DNA of 55,583 nt from a virus. The DNA is taken from positions 1 to 55,583 of IMG/VR virus record IMGVR_UViG_3300028197_000011; one strand, 5' to 3'. Under the pieces are notes generated by a model. It did no database searches. It was given only the letters and a program-made list of their open reading frames with translations, and was not told the DNA's origin. Below are positions 45,724 through 52,647 of the stretch, in pieces. Numbering within the stretch: the stretch's first letter is position 1; every line of letters starts with the position of its first letter. Both the position numbers and the translations under genes were made by a program.

Positions 45724-47281
45724 TAGTCAATTCCTTAATTTTCATTAGCTTGTCTAGTAGATTAATTCCTAGAACGTCAAATTTTACATGACCTAGCGCT
45801 TCTAGATCAGTCATCTCTAATCCTGCTATCTTTTCTTCTGCGCCTTTCTGTGTTACCATTGGACACACGTTTTTTAATTTATCTTTAGATATTACAACGC
45901 CAGCAGCGTGTTTGCCCTGAGTTTTAAACGTGCCTTCAATATCTATTGCCTGCTTGAAGTATTCAGCATAATCTCCCTCAAGCTTTCCCTCGTCTGTTAT
46001 GTGACAAAAATCTCTTAAGTCATCAGAGCGATTCAATAGTGACCATCTAATGATTGACCTGTCTTCGTCTTCCATGTCTGCAAGTTGATCTGATATGTCT
46101 GCCTCGTTTGGTATGCTCTTTGTTATAGCATTCATCTCACTAAAAGAACAAGCCTCATTTATACGAAGCACTTCTTTTATTGCGCTGCGTCCTTGGAGTC
46201 TGCCAAATGTAATCATCTGGCTAACATGTTCATTTCCATAAGTTGCTTTTAGATAATCTATAACATCGTCTCGACGCTTACCGGGAACGTCCATGTCAAT
46301 ATCTGGTAGAGAAACGTGACCGCCCGTATTACGACCAGCATTATAAAATCTTTCAAACAACAGATCGTGTTCTACCGGATCTATCTTGGTAATACCTACT
46401 AGATATGATATTAAACATCCAGCAGCAGAACCTCTGCCGGGACCAGCTAGACATCCCATATCTTTTTCTATATGTCTAATAATATCTTGAACAATTAAAA
46501 AATATCCAAACAGATCTGCATTTCTAATAACTTCTAATTCTTTGTGGAACCTGTCTCCGTATAGCTTTTGTTTATCTTTATCTTTTCCAACTTTTGGTTT
46601 TAATAATTCTGTGTATCCTTCACGCGCCATCTTTGTTAAGTAATCTTCTTGAGACATACCCTTGGGGCATACAAACTTTGGCAGCATGGGTGGATTTAAA
46701 ATTTCATATTCTTCACAATTTTCGTATACGTATTGTAGTTCTCTATCGGCCTTGCCTTCTACTATACATTTATTATCATTAATAAAGTAATCTAGAATAT
46801 CACTTTCTAATTCTTTTTTCCTAATCTTGTTTTGTATTTTAGGTAATGTTGTCTTGAGTGCGGAACATAATAAAACTCTATGTAATACTGCTTGTTCTTT
46901 CTTTGCGTAATATGATGGTTTAATATTATCATTAGACTTGCTGATTGCTATTAAATTGTTTTTGCTTATAATTTCTTTAGCAACTTCAGATACAATATTC
47001 CCACTGTCATCTGTAGAGGATACCATCTGTATAAGATCATACCAGCCATCTTTGTTCTTAGCGTACACTGTGGTATTGTCAAATGAGCAACCAATTATTG
47101 GCTTGATGCCAACTTTTTTGCAAGCTTGATGGAAAGATACTGCGCCTGATATAGATTTATAATCTGTAATTCCACAAGCTGGATAGTCATTATCAGAACA
47201 AATTTTTGCCAGTTCGTGTGGCTTAGAAAATCCTTTTAGCAAACTATAATGTGTAAAATTCTTCAATGGAAACCAATTCAA
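45710..47281 (-). CDS. dnaE: DNA polymerase III alpha subunit, N-terminal half (PHP and catalytic palm)
   Basis: The 523-residue protein starts with TTG at 47281, five bases after an exceptionally strong GAGGAGG; no ATG fits. It has a PHP domain (FTHYSLLKGFSKPHEL, ACGITDYKSISG, KPIIGCSF) whose first metal-binding histidines are replaced. The polymerase core follows: GYFLIVQDIIRH, AGPGRGSAAGCLISYLVG and LLFERFYNAGR. The catalytic aspartates are in LPDIDMDVPGK and VKFDVLGINLL. It ends 14 residues later, where ordinary alpha subunits continue. Together with the gene at 42994 it makes about 1044 residues, near normal length. Two structured elements lie directly upstream. Confidence 0.9.
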   Translation of the reverse strand: MNWFPLKNFTHYSLLKGFSKPHELAKICSDNDYPACGITDYKSISGAVSFHQACKKVGIKPIIGCSFDNTTVYAKNKDGWYDLIQMVSSTDDSGNIVSEVAKEIISKNNLIAISKSNDNIKPSYYAKKEQAVLHRVLLCSALKTTLPKIQNKIRKKELESDILDYFINDNKCIVEGKADRELQYVYENCEEYEILNPPMLPKFVCPKGMSQEDYLTKMAREGYTELLKPKVGKDKDKQKLYGDRFHKELEVIRNADLFGYFLIVQDIIRHIEKDMGCLAGPGRGSAAGCLISYLVGITKIDPVEHDLLFERFYNAGRNTGGHVSLPDIDMDVPGKRRDDVIDYLKATYGNEHVSQMITFGRLQGRSAIKEVLRINEACSFSEMNAITKSIPNEADISDQLADMEDEDRSIIRWSLLNRSDDLRDFCHITDEGKLEGDYAEYFKQAIDIEGTFKTQGKHAAGVVISKDKLKNVCPMVTQKGAEEKIAGLEMTDLEALGHVKFDVLGINLLDKLMKIKELTNDRS

Positions 47282-47286
47282 TCTTT

Positions 47287-47293
47287 CCTCCTC
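47287..47293 (-). promoter_or_regulatory. Strong ribosome binding site deciding a TTG start
   Basis: Minus-strand GAGGAGG lies five bases before TTG at 47281 and 12 bases after the end of structured element B. It is one of the strongest Shine-Dalgarno sequences in the window and it supports the non-ATG start of the polymerase gene. Confidence 0.75.
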
Positions 47294-47305
47294 AATTTAT
47301 AAGTT

Positions 47306-47357
47306 GCCAGATAGCAACCTGAATCTAGAATGAACTAGGTGATGCTTTGAATCTGGC
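47306..47357 (-). ncRNA. Structured element copy B (novel repeat family)
   Basis: Plus-strand reading: P1 is GCCAGAT (47306-47312) with ATCTGGC (47351-47357). P2 is AGCA (47313-47316) with TGCT (47343-47346). The inner hairpin is CTAG-AATGAA-CTAG (47325-47338). The inside is 38 bases, as in the other copies. On the minus-strand message it ends 12 bases before the polymerase ribosome binding site, so control of polymerase translation is a reasonable guess. Confidence 0.72.
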
Positions 47358-47365
47358 TTGTATTC

Positions 47366-47419
47366 TAACGGATGGTGTGTTGAAGCTAGACTAAACTAGT
47401 TAACAGCATGAATCCGTTA
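47366..47419 (-). ncRNA. Structured element copy A (novel repeat family)
   Basis: Plus-strand reading: P1 is TAACGGAT (47366-47373) with ATCCGTTA (47412-47419), 8 bp. P2 is GGTG (47374-47377) with CAGC (47404-47407), three pairs and one mismatch. The inner hairpin is CTAG-ACTAAA-CTAG (47386-47399). On the minus strand it begins immediately after the stop codon of the 33-codon reading frame and is eight bases from element B, so the two form a tandem. Confidence 0.72.
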
Positions 47420-47521
47420 TTATTTTGACGTTGCAGGCATGGGTCTGCGTATGGGTTCTTCCTGTTTTGGTCTATGCTCTCCGGGGCGTGTCAATGGAAA
47501 GCTCTTTACCTCTTCGCTCAT
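47420..47521 (-). CDS. Possible 33-residue protein, Pro/Arg-rich
   Basis: A short frame starts at ATG 47521 inside the end of the PAP2 gene, with AAAGGA eight bases upstream, and stops at 47420. The peptide begins MSEEVKSFPLTRPGEH and ends PMPATSK. It contains five Pro and many charged residues, with no membrane segment. The good ribosome binding site and the fit between PAP2 and element A support it; overlap of 50 bases with PAP2 and its small size are against it. Confidence 0.4.
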   Translation of the reverse strand: MSEEVKSFPLTRPGEHRPKQEEPIRRPMPATSK

Positions 47522-48173
47522 CGTCAAGTCCTTTCATTATATCATACAATTTCTTTGTTGCAACTTTTGAAGCCTTGTTATCTGATGGATAGTGGACACC
47601 TTGTAATATTCTAGCTAAAGCACAGTAATCAGACAACTTAAAAAATACTTCTTTATGTACTGGATACTGGTCTGCAAGTATATGAGCTGCTAGCTCTGAG
47701 TATATAGTATGACCACTAGGATATGAGGGGGTGTGGTGAGTATCTGTATAGAGAACATTAATATCTAAATTATAATAAGGAGCTAATTGCTCTGGTCTAG
47801 CTCTATTATAATAATATTTAAGCGCAAATTGATATTGTTCTATTACATTGTAATAGCTATTAAACTTAGATCTGGGAAAAGTTAGATCATTCTTCTTTAA
47901 AAAATCACTAAATATATTAATAGGATCTTTATCCACAGATATTATCAAATCTACTTCTTTAGAAGTCCTAGACTTAGTTGCTTTAGATATTTCTTGTAAT
48001 TCTTTAACCGTTGTTAAACTGCTATTCTTATGGTGAGGCGGTATAATAGTTTTAAATTCTATATCTAAAAGAGATATATCATCATCATAATCCATCTTAT
48101 TATTAAGATAGGTAACTTCATCTACCGACTTCTGAGAGTCTATAATTGCTGCTACTTTATTTATTAAGCTCAT
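47472..48173 (-). CDS. Soluble PAP2-superfamily phosphatase
   Basis: The 233-residue protein contains the three PAP2 signature parts in order: KYYYNRARP (K-x6-RP), YPSGHT (PSGH) and ARILQGVHYPSDN (R-x5-H-x3-D; the usual leading Ser is Ala here). The histidines form and break a phosphoenzyme. Relatives dephosphorylate lipids, nucleotides or organic phosphates, or act as vanadium haloperoxidases. There is no signal peptide and no membrane helix, so it should be cytoplasmic, which suits a nucleotide or sugar-phosphate substrate better than a lipid. Its start overlaps the end of the upstream small gene. The substrate is unknown. Confidence 0.82.
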   Translation of the reverse strand: MSLINKVAAIIDSQKSVDEVTYLNNKMDYDDDISLLDIEFKTIIPPHHKNSSLTTVKELQEISKATKSRTSKEVDLIISVDKDPINIFSDFLKKNDLTFPRSKFNSYYNVIEQYQFALKYYYNRARPEQLAPYYNLDINVLYTDTHHTPSYPSGHTIYSELAAHILADQYPVHKEVFFKLSDYCALARILQGVHYPSDNKASKVATKKLYDIMKGLDDERRGKELSIDTPRRA

Positions 48174-48378
48174 ATTTTCTCTCGGTAAATACTTTGTCTA
48201 ATCTTTGAACTAACTTAGTGCCAGCTCTGCGTCTAAAACATGGTAGTAAACCATGTATACATAAATATACACCAGCTCTGATACAACAGAACCCATGACA
48301 TGTAGCAAACTTTAAATGCTGCCAATAGGTCATATTATTTTCTTTTAAATGTTCATTCCATCTTTGATAAAAATTCAT
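48157..48378 (-). CDS. Small DUF6356-like membrane-associated protein
   Basis: The 73-residue protein starts at ATG 48378, one base after the preceding stop. It contains TYWQHLKFATCHGFCCIRAG and YLCIHGLLPCFRRRAGTKLV. The HL...F, A...HG..PC, TG(S/T)-type pattern is that of small DUF6356 proteins of unknown function. The central part could be a short amphipathic or membrane helix, and four Cys are clustered. A longer frame running up to 48507 overlaps the neighbour and is rejected. The family call is from memory of the pattern. Confidence 0.6.
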   Translation of the reverse strand: MNFYQRWNEHLKENNMTYWQHLKFATCHGFCCIRAGVYLCIHGLLPCFRRRAGTKLVQRLDKVFTERKYELNK

Positions 48379-48379
48379 T

Positions 48380-49009
48380 CTACCACGCCTTGCAAGACCA
48401 ATAACGCGCTTTCCATTTTGGACCGGGATTTGCACAGTTATGTCTAGCTCTAAAAGACTTTCTTCTTGCCGGATTATCCTTCTTGATAGACATATTAGGA
48501 TCGCCAAAGTTTACTTTAACAACATTGCCAGAGCCATTTTTGACATAAACGCTTCTTTTCTTAGGCCCGTCTGGAGTTAAGAATGGTTTTCCAAGCTTTA
48601 CTTTTTTCCCCTGATATTCTGCCGCCATACCCTTACATCCACACCCATCTGATTTTTTACCTTTTTTCTTACGTAATATTTCAAAGTCTTCTTCAGTTAC
48701 TTTACCATCGTTATTTACATCAAGGGATTTTTTTTGTTCTTTAGAAGGCTCTGACTGAGCTTTTTTCCAAGACTTTGGATCTGGCCTGTCTTTATCACCT
48801 TTTTTTGCTGGTTTATAATTCTTGCCTTCTCGTTCTTTCTTCTTGCGAATATTTTCCCACAGTGAAGCGGCATCATATTCTCCTTCATCTTCTCCACAAT
48901 CTTCATATTCAGCTTCTGTGGGTAGATAAAAATTTTCTTCTGTTAATTCTTCTGTAGAACCATAAGTTTGAAAATTATATTCTTCGTCAGTTTCTTCTAT
49001 AAAAGACAT
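48380..49009 (-). CDS. Phage protein with EF-hand loop and conserved RHNC/RYWSC C-terminal domain
   Basis: The 209-residue start at ATG 49009 has GGAG seven bases upstream; an ATG two codons earlier is too near the ribosome binding site. The first 60 residues are strongly acidic, followed by a basic linker. A single canonical calcium-type loop, DVNNDGKVTEED, appears midway. The C-terminal 50 residues (VKVNFGDPNMSIKKDNPARR, then SFRARHNC and ARYWSCKAW) form a domain I have seen in many large-phage proteins of unknown role. An acidic, charged protein with that domain could be a structural or scaffold-associated factor. Function is not assigned. Confidence 0.65.
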   Translation of the reverse strand: MSFIEETDEEYNFQTYGSTEELTEENFYLPTEAEYEDCGEDEGEYDAASLWENIRKKKEREGKNYKPAKKGDKDRPDPKSWKKAQSEPSKEQKKSLDVNNDGKVTEEDFEILRKKKGKKSDGCGCKGMAAEYQGKKVKLGKPFLTPDGPKKRSVYVKNGSGNVVKVNFGDPNMSIKKDNPARRKSFRARHNCANPGPKWKARYWSCKAW

Positions 49010-49020
49010 AATCATCTCCT

Positions 49021-49875
49021 CTACAAAGTTTGTTTAATGGCAGCAGTAAGTAAAGAATCTATACTGCCGGGGGGAATTTTATTTTTAAAATGTTCGTAAG
49101 CACCTTTAATCATTTCATGTTCTGGATCTTGTGTAAGTTCTAGCCATCCTACAAAGTAATTCCATATTCTATCTTCTAATATTAATGGGTATTTTACTCC
49201 GCTAGGTCTATCGAATCTGTGAATCCATTTAAGTTCTGGCAAGCAGATAGTTCTACCACCAAATTGTCTAAACTTTTCATGTATATATCCTTCCTCCGCT
49301 CCAAATCCTTTAAATTTTTGATTAAATTTTACCCAGTTCTTTGTTTCGCAGGAGAATAATCCTAAACCCTGCATAGGTATGTCAAAGGGCTTTCCTTCTT
49401 TTAACTTCTGATGGTCTGTAGCCCACTTTCCATACATTCCCGATCCCCATCCCGGCGTAAAGTGCGTTGACGCAGCTTCGTGCTTAAGATGATCATATAT
49501 TAATGGTCCTTGTACTAGGTCTTTACAGTTTGGTTTATCTTTATAATAATCTAATAAGCTTTGTATGGCTCCGGGGAATAGCATAACATGCGAATCCATA
49601 GATATAGCGTATTTACCCTTAGCTTGTCTGAAAATCTCGTTTCTTACCGCTGTCCCTGTTTTAAAAGTATAAGGTATGTATGTTCCATTTGCGACCCAGT
49701 TCATATATTTTTCATTGGCTTTACCATGAGCTGAGTCTGGGTTGTTATCTATTAGTATTATTTCTACTTCTTCTGTATTACATATCGGGTGATACATTCT
49801 CAATGATTGAATAGAGAAATATACTCCATCATAATCATCGTATGTAGCCATGCCTATTGTTAGTTTTTTTTCCAT
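49021..49875 (-). CDS. GT27/GT2-like glycosyltransferase
   Basis: The 284-residue protein has a GT-A fold: MATYDDYDGVYFSIQSL at the N-terminus, VEIILIDNNPDS, then TGTAVRNEIFRQAKGKYAIS, a metal-binding DSHVML (D-x-H) and FKGFGAEEGYIHEKFRQFGG. D-x-H followed by a GAEEGYIHEKF block is the arrangement of polypeptide N-acetylgalactosaminyltransferases (GT27), where the GGE-D/N-xE loop carries the catalytic acid. It begins on an ATG sharing one base with the nuclease stop. Donor sugar and acceptor are unknown. It sits away from the main glycan cluster. Confidence 0.8.
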   Translation of the reverse strand: MEKKLTIGMATYDDYDGVYFSIQSLRMYHPICNTEEVEIILIDNNPDSAHGKANEKYMNWVANGTYIPYTFKTGTAVRNEIFRQAKGKYAISMDSHVMLFPGAIQSLLDYYKDKPNCKDLVQGPLIYDHLKHEAASTHFTPGWGSGMYGKWATDHQKLKEGKPFDIPMQGLGLFSCETKNWVKFNQKFKGFGAEEGYIHEKFRQFGGRTICLPELKWIHRFDRPSGVKYPLILEDRIWNYFVGWLELTQDPEHEMIKGAYEHFKNKIPPGSIDSLLTAAIKQTL

Positions 49876-50912
49876 TAGCCCGGAGCCTCATAAAATCCTA
49901 TGTCAAATCCTTCTCTACTACAATCCTGAATGGTCTTGTCTATACCGTGAGTTTCGATATGCTTCCCTATATACATACACATATTTTGGTCAGTTTCAGG
50001 CCAGTTGTTCTTGCAAAAATGGCACAATTTAGTGCATTTCCAGTGGCTTCTATCGCTAGAAATAGGTCTTGGAGACGTATTTTGTTGTATTTCTTGAAAT
50101 CTATTTTTTAACATTTCTAAAAATTTGCCTTCATCTTCAGGAGAAAAACATAAACTAAAAGGTGATGGGTCTGGTTTTCCATCCTTGTCCTTATAAAAGA
50201 AAATGCTCATAATTCTATTGGGAAATTCAGGGTATAATTTAGATATAGCATAGTAATACAATAGTAATTGTGGATCATTTTCTAATTTTTTGTAGTCTTT
50301 TACCTCTCCTGTTGTCCAATCCATCCTTCTTCCAGTTTTCCAATCCACTACTTCAATAGTGTCATCGTTAATCTTTGTAACAAGATCAATAGTTCCCTTA
50401 ATAGCTAGTTGTCCCTTTATCGTTTTACCATTAATTTCATACTCAAATTTCGCCCAATCCTCTTCAATAGGTATATCAAAATGAGGTTCTGGAAAATGTA
50501 TATTCCTTAACCTTGGATCAAATTGATTATCGCCGTGGGTTAAAAAGCACCAAGCTGCTTTAGATATATCTTCCCTGTCCTTAAGGCTAAAAGAAAAAGC
50601 AGATGTTTTTTCATAAGCATCTATACTTAGATCAATTAAATTATTTACTATTTCATCAGTATGCAGTTCTTCTTTTTTACATTTAAATTTACCAATAGCA
50701 TCATCATTAACTTTTAAAAATTTTACTTTGGGTTTATCCTGTTCGTGTTTCTTCAGTCCAGCCAGAACTTCCATTACCTTGTGGACCATTGTTCCCATGT
50801 CTGCCTTTTTCCCACTTGTGCTTTGATGACCAAGCACATAAGTGATAAAATATTGCATTTGACAATATTCGTAATTGTTATAGCTGGAAGATCTAACGTA
50901 GGTTATTAACAT
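49875..50912 (-). CDS. RecB/Cas4-like PD-(D/E)XK nuclease with probable Fe-S cluster
   Basis: The 345-residue protein has AAGGA upstream of its ATG. Core motifs are MGTMVHKVME (His of motif I), KGTIDLVTKI (Asp), IEVVDWKTGR (E-x-K type) and DPQLLLYYYAI (QxxxY). One Cys near the N-terminus (YNNYEYCQMQYF) and a cluster near the C-terminus (CTKLCHFC) can bind a 4Fe-4S cluster, as in Cas4 and AddB. There are no cas1/cas2 genes or CRISPR array, so a role in phage DNA end processing or recombination is likelier than spacer capture. It follows dNMP kinase. Confidence 0.85.
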   Translation of the reverse strand: MLITYVRSSSYNNYEYCQMQYFITYVLGHQSTSGKKADMGTMVHKVMEVLAGLKKHEQDKPKVKFLKVNDDAIGKFKCKKEELHTDEIVNNLIDLSIDAYEKTSAFSFSLKDREDISKAAWCFLTHGDNQFDPRLRNIHFPEPHFDIPIEEDWAKFEYEINGKTIKGQLAIKGTIDLVTKINDDTIEVVDWKTGRRMDWTTGEVKDYKKLENDPQLLLYYYAISKLYPEFPNRIMSIFFYKDKDGKPDPSPFSLCFSPEDEGKFLEMLKNRFQEIQQNTSPRPISSDRSHWKCTKLCHFCKNNWPETDQNMCMYIGKHIETHGIDKTIQDCSREGFDIGFYEAPG

Positions 50913-50926
50913 GTAGAGTCCTTATG

Positions 50927-51628
50927 TTATAAGATATGATTCATTTTACTTTTTATGATATCGTTTAGTTCAGAAACTGTAATGTTAGAATTTGATATTA
51001 CATAATCAAAATTATCCCAACTATAATTATCTTTGTCTAAAGCAGACTCGCATGTATGAGAGCTGTTTAATATATTTCTATCTAGCCTTATTACAATTCC
51101 TCCAGCGTCGTGTATCGCCTTTACTTCGTTGGGAAACCTTACGTCTGGCACTACTGCTATGCTAGGATCTTCATCTTTTATTAACTTTATGGTGCAGTCT
51201 ACCCATACTGAATCCTTAATCTTCCTCATTATGTCTGTACCGAGATGCTGTAAAAATTCTCTAGCTGTCATACCGTATGGCGTTTCTGTATTTTTATCAT
51301 TGTCAGATCCATAAACTTGTTGTCGTGTTAAATCAAATAAATCCATGCTTATTTTTTTAAGATAGTCTGCAAAGTGATACGTCTTTATATAAGGCCAAAG
51401 ATTCTGTTCCGCATAGTCACAAAAATCATCATCTGTCCTTAGAACGTCAAAGATGCCCCAACCCTCTACGCCTTGCGCGTTAGTAGTCTTAATGACTAGT
51501 TCTCCTTTTTCATTTATCTGGTACTCGGAGATCATTTCATTGTGTTCTAAAACCATACCATTAATGCAGTTTGCGAGGGTATTTTTACCCGCCTGCTTTC
51601 GTCCTGATATGCCTATAATTTTTGTCAT
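50927..51628 (-). CDS. Deoxynucleoside monophosphate kinase
   Basis: The 233-residue protein begins TKIIGISGRKQAGKNTLA, a Walker A loop (GRKQAGKNT). It continues with YHFADYLKKISMDLF, RQQVYGSDNDKN, TAREFLQHLGTDIMRKI, VVPDVRFPNEV and GIVIRLDRN, the phage dNMP kinase pattern (T4 gene 1 type). It converts dNMPs to dNDPs for phage DNA synthesis. ATG 51628 overlaps the primase stop by one base (TAATG). Both neighbours are DNA metabolism genes. Confidence 0.85.
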   Translation of the reverse strand: MTKIIGISGRKQAGKNTLANCINGMVLEHNEMISEYQINEKGELVIKTTNAQGVEGWGIFDVLRTDDDFCDYAEQNLWPYIKTYHFADYLKKISMDLFDLTRQQVYGSDNDKNTETPYGMTAREFLQHLGTDIMRKIKDSVWVDCTIKLIKDEDPSIAVVPDVRFPNEVKAIHDAGGIVIRLDRNILNSSHTCESALDKDNYSWDNFDYVISNSNITVSELNDIIKSKMNHIL

Positions 51629-52647
51629 TAGTATGTACCTTTAAGTTTAGAAAGTATTTTATCTTTAATATCCTTGATTCTCATGTCTCCTATATCTTTG
51701 TTTTCTAGTTTGGGAAATATTAGATTATACATTCTACCAAGCTGTCTTTTAATTTGCACCCTAGCTTCTCTTCCTGCCTGATCATTATCAGTAAGTATAA
51801 TAAGTTTCGTAATAGGCAAGCTACGGATTTTCTGCTCCTGTTCTTTGGATATAGTTTTTCCGAATATACTAACTGCATTTTTAACTCCACATTCATGCAT
51901 TTTCCAAACGTCTCCTTGTCCCTCTAGTATATATAAGCAGTTTGTTTCTTTAGCTTTTTTGATAGCTCTGTGGAAGTTATAAAAGTAATATCTTTTGTTA
52001 AATCCAGTTGGATAAAACAGAAACTTAGGCTGTCTATATTCTTTTACAGACCTTGCTATTGCTCCTACAATTATATCCCCCTGATCATTATGAATTGGTA
52101 TAATCGCTCTTTCTTTCATTATACCTTTATCACTACAATCTCCCACGCCAAAATATTTTAGTGTGTTTTTTTTAAATCCTCTTCCGTAAAAATATGAAGA
52201 TGGAATACAAGCGTCACACCCAATTTCTACAGGAATATCTGTTATTCCGTATTCCTTTTTCTTTATATGTCTTATTAATTTTGAAAACTCGTCTTCATCT
52301 ACAGTAGATATATTAGTAGTGTTACTCTTATATTGTGATATATCAAACTCTTGCGATATCCATTGTAAAGCATCTTTAAATTCTAAATTCTCTCCAGACT
52401 TAGCAGACAATACTCCTGTTATTAATCCAAAAATATCATTGTTATGCTCTAACTGACAGTCTCTTGTCCAGCACTTCCATATGCCTCTCTCTGGAGAAAA
52501 AGAAAAAGCTCTGGGGTTATCGCTACCCTCATGAATTGGACAGGTAGAATATATATTTCCACCAAAATTTTCACATTCCATGCCTAGTTTTTCAAAGACC
52601 AGTTCAGCTTCGCTGTTAAGTTTTTGTTTCAGTTTCTTCAAGTTCAT
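51628..52647 (-). CDS. DnaG-type primase
   Basis: The 339-residue protein has an N-terminal CHC2 zinc finger (CPIHEGSDN, then WKCWTRDC) and a TOPRIM domain with CLYILEGQGDVWK (catalytic Glu) and LIILTDNDQAGREA (D-x-D). It makes RNA primers for the fork. It is shorter than bacterial DnaG (about 580 residues) and lacks the helicase-binding tail. The ATG lies inside the last 32 bases of the helicase gene in another frame, a large but plausible overlap. Confidence 0.88.
   Translation of the reverse strand: MNLKKLKQKLNSEAELVFEKLGMECENFGGNIYSTCPIHEGSDNPRAFSFSPERGIWKCWTRDCQLEHNNDIFGLITGVLSAKSGENLEFKDALQWISQEFDISQYKSNTTNISTVDEDEFSKLIRHIKKKEYGITDIPVEIGCDACIPSSYFYGRGFKKNTLKYFGVGDCSDKGIMKERAIIPIHNDQGDIIVGAIARSVKEYRQPKFLFYPTGFNKRYYFYNFHRAIKKAKETNCLYILEGQGDVWKMHECGVKNAVSIFGKTISKEQEQKIRSLPITKLIILTDNDQAGREARVQIKRQLGRMYNLIFPKLENKDIGDMRIKDIKDKILSKLKGTY

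Noticed and set aside
42994-47281. Split intein joining the two polymerase halves
   Set aside because: The N-terminal product ends with KELTNDRS directly followed by stop, with no intein blocks or catalytic Cys/Ser junctions, and the C-terminal product begins without an intein C-terminal Asn.
47306-47419. tRNA genes at the structured tandem
   Set aside because: A 7-bp outer stem suggested an acceptor arm, but each element is only 52-54 bases with one stacked arm and no anticodon or T arm.
47306-47419. Hammerhead or twister ribozyme
   Set aside because: The conserved cores (CUGAUGA with GAAA, or the twister core) are absent on both strands.
48379-48507. N-terminal extension of the DUF6356-like protein
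   Set aside because: It overlaps the conserved RHNC/RYWSC domain of the neighbour; ATG 48378 directly follows that gene's stop.
49875-50912. CRISPR adaptation role for the Cas4-like nuclease
   Set aside because: No CRISPR repeats, cas1 or cas2 are present; RecB/Cas4-like nucleases are common in phage replication operons.
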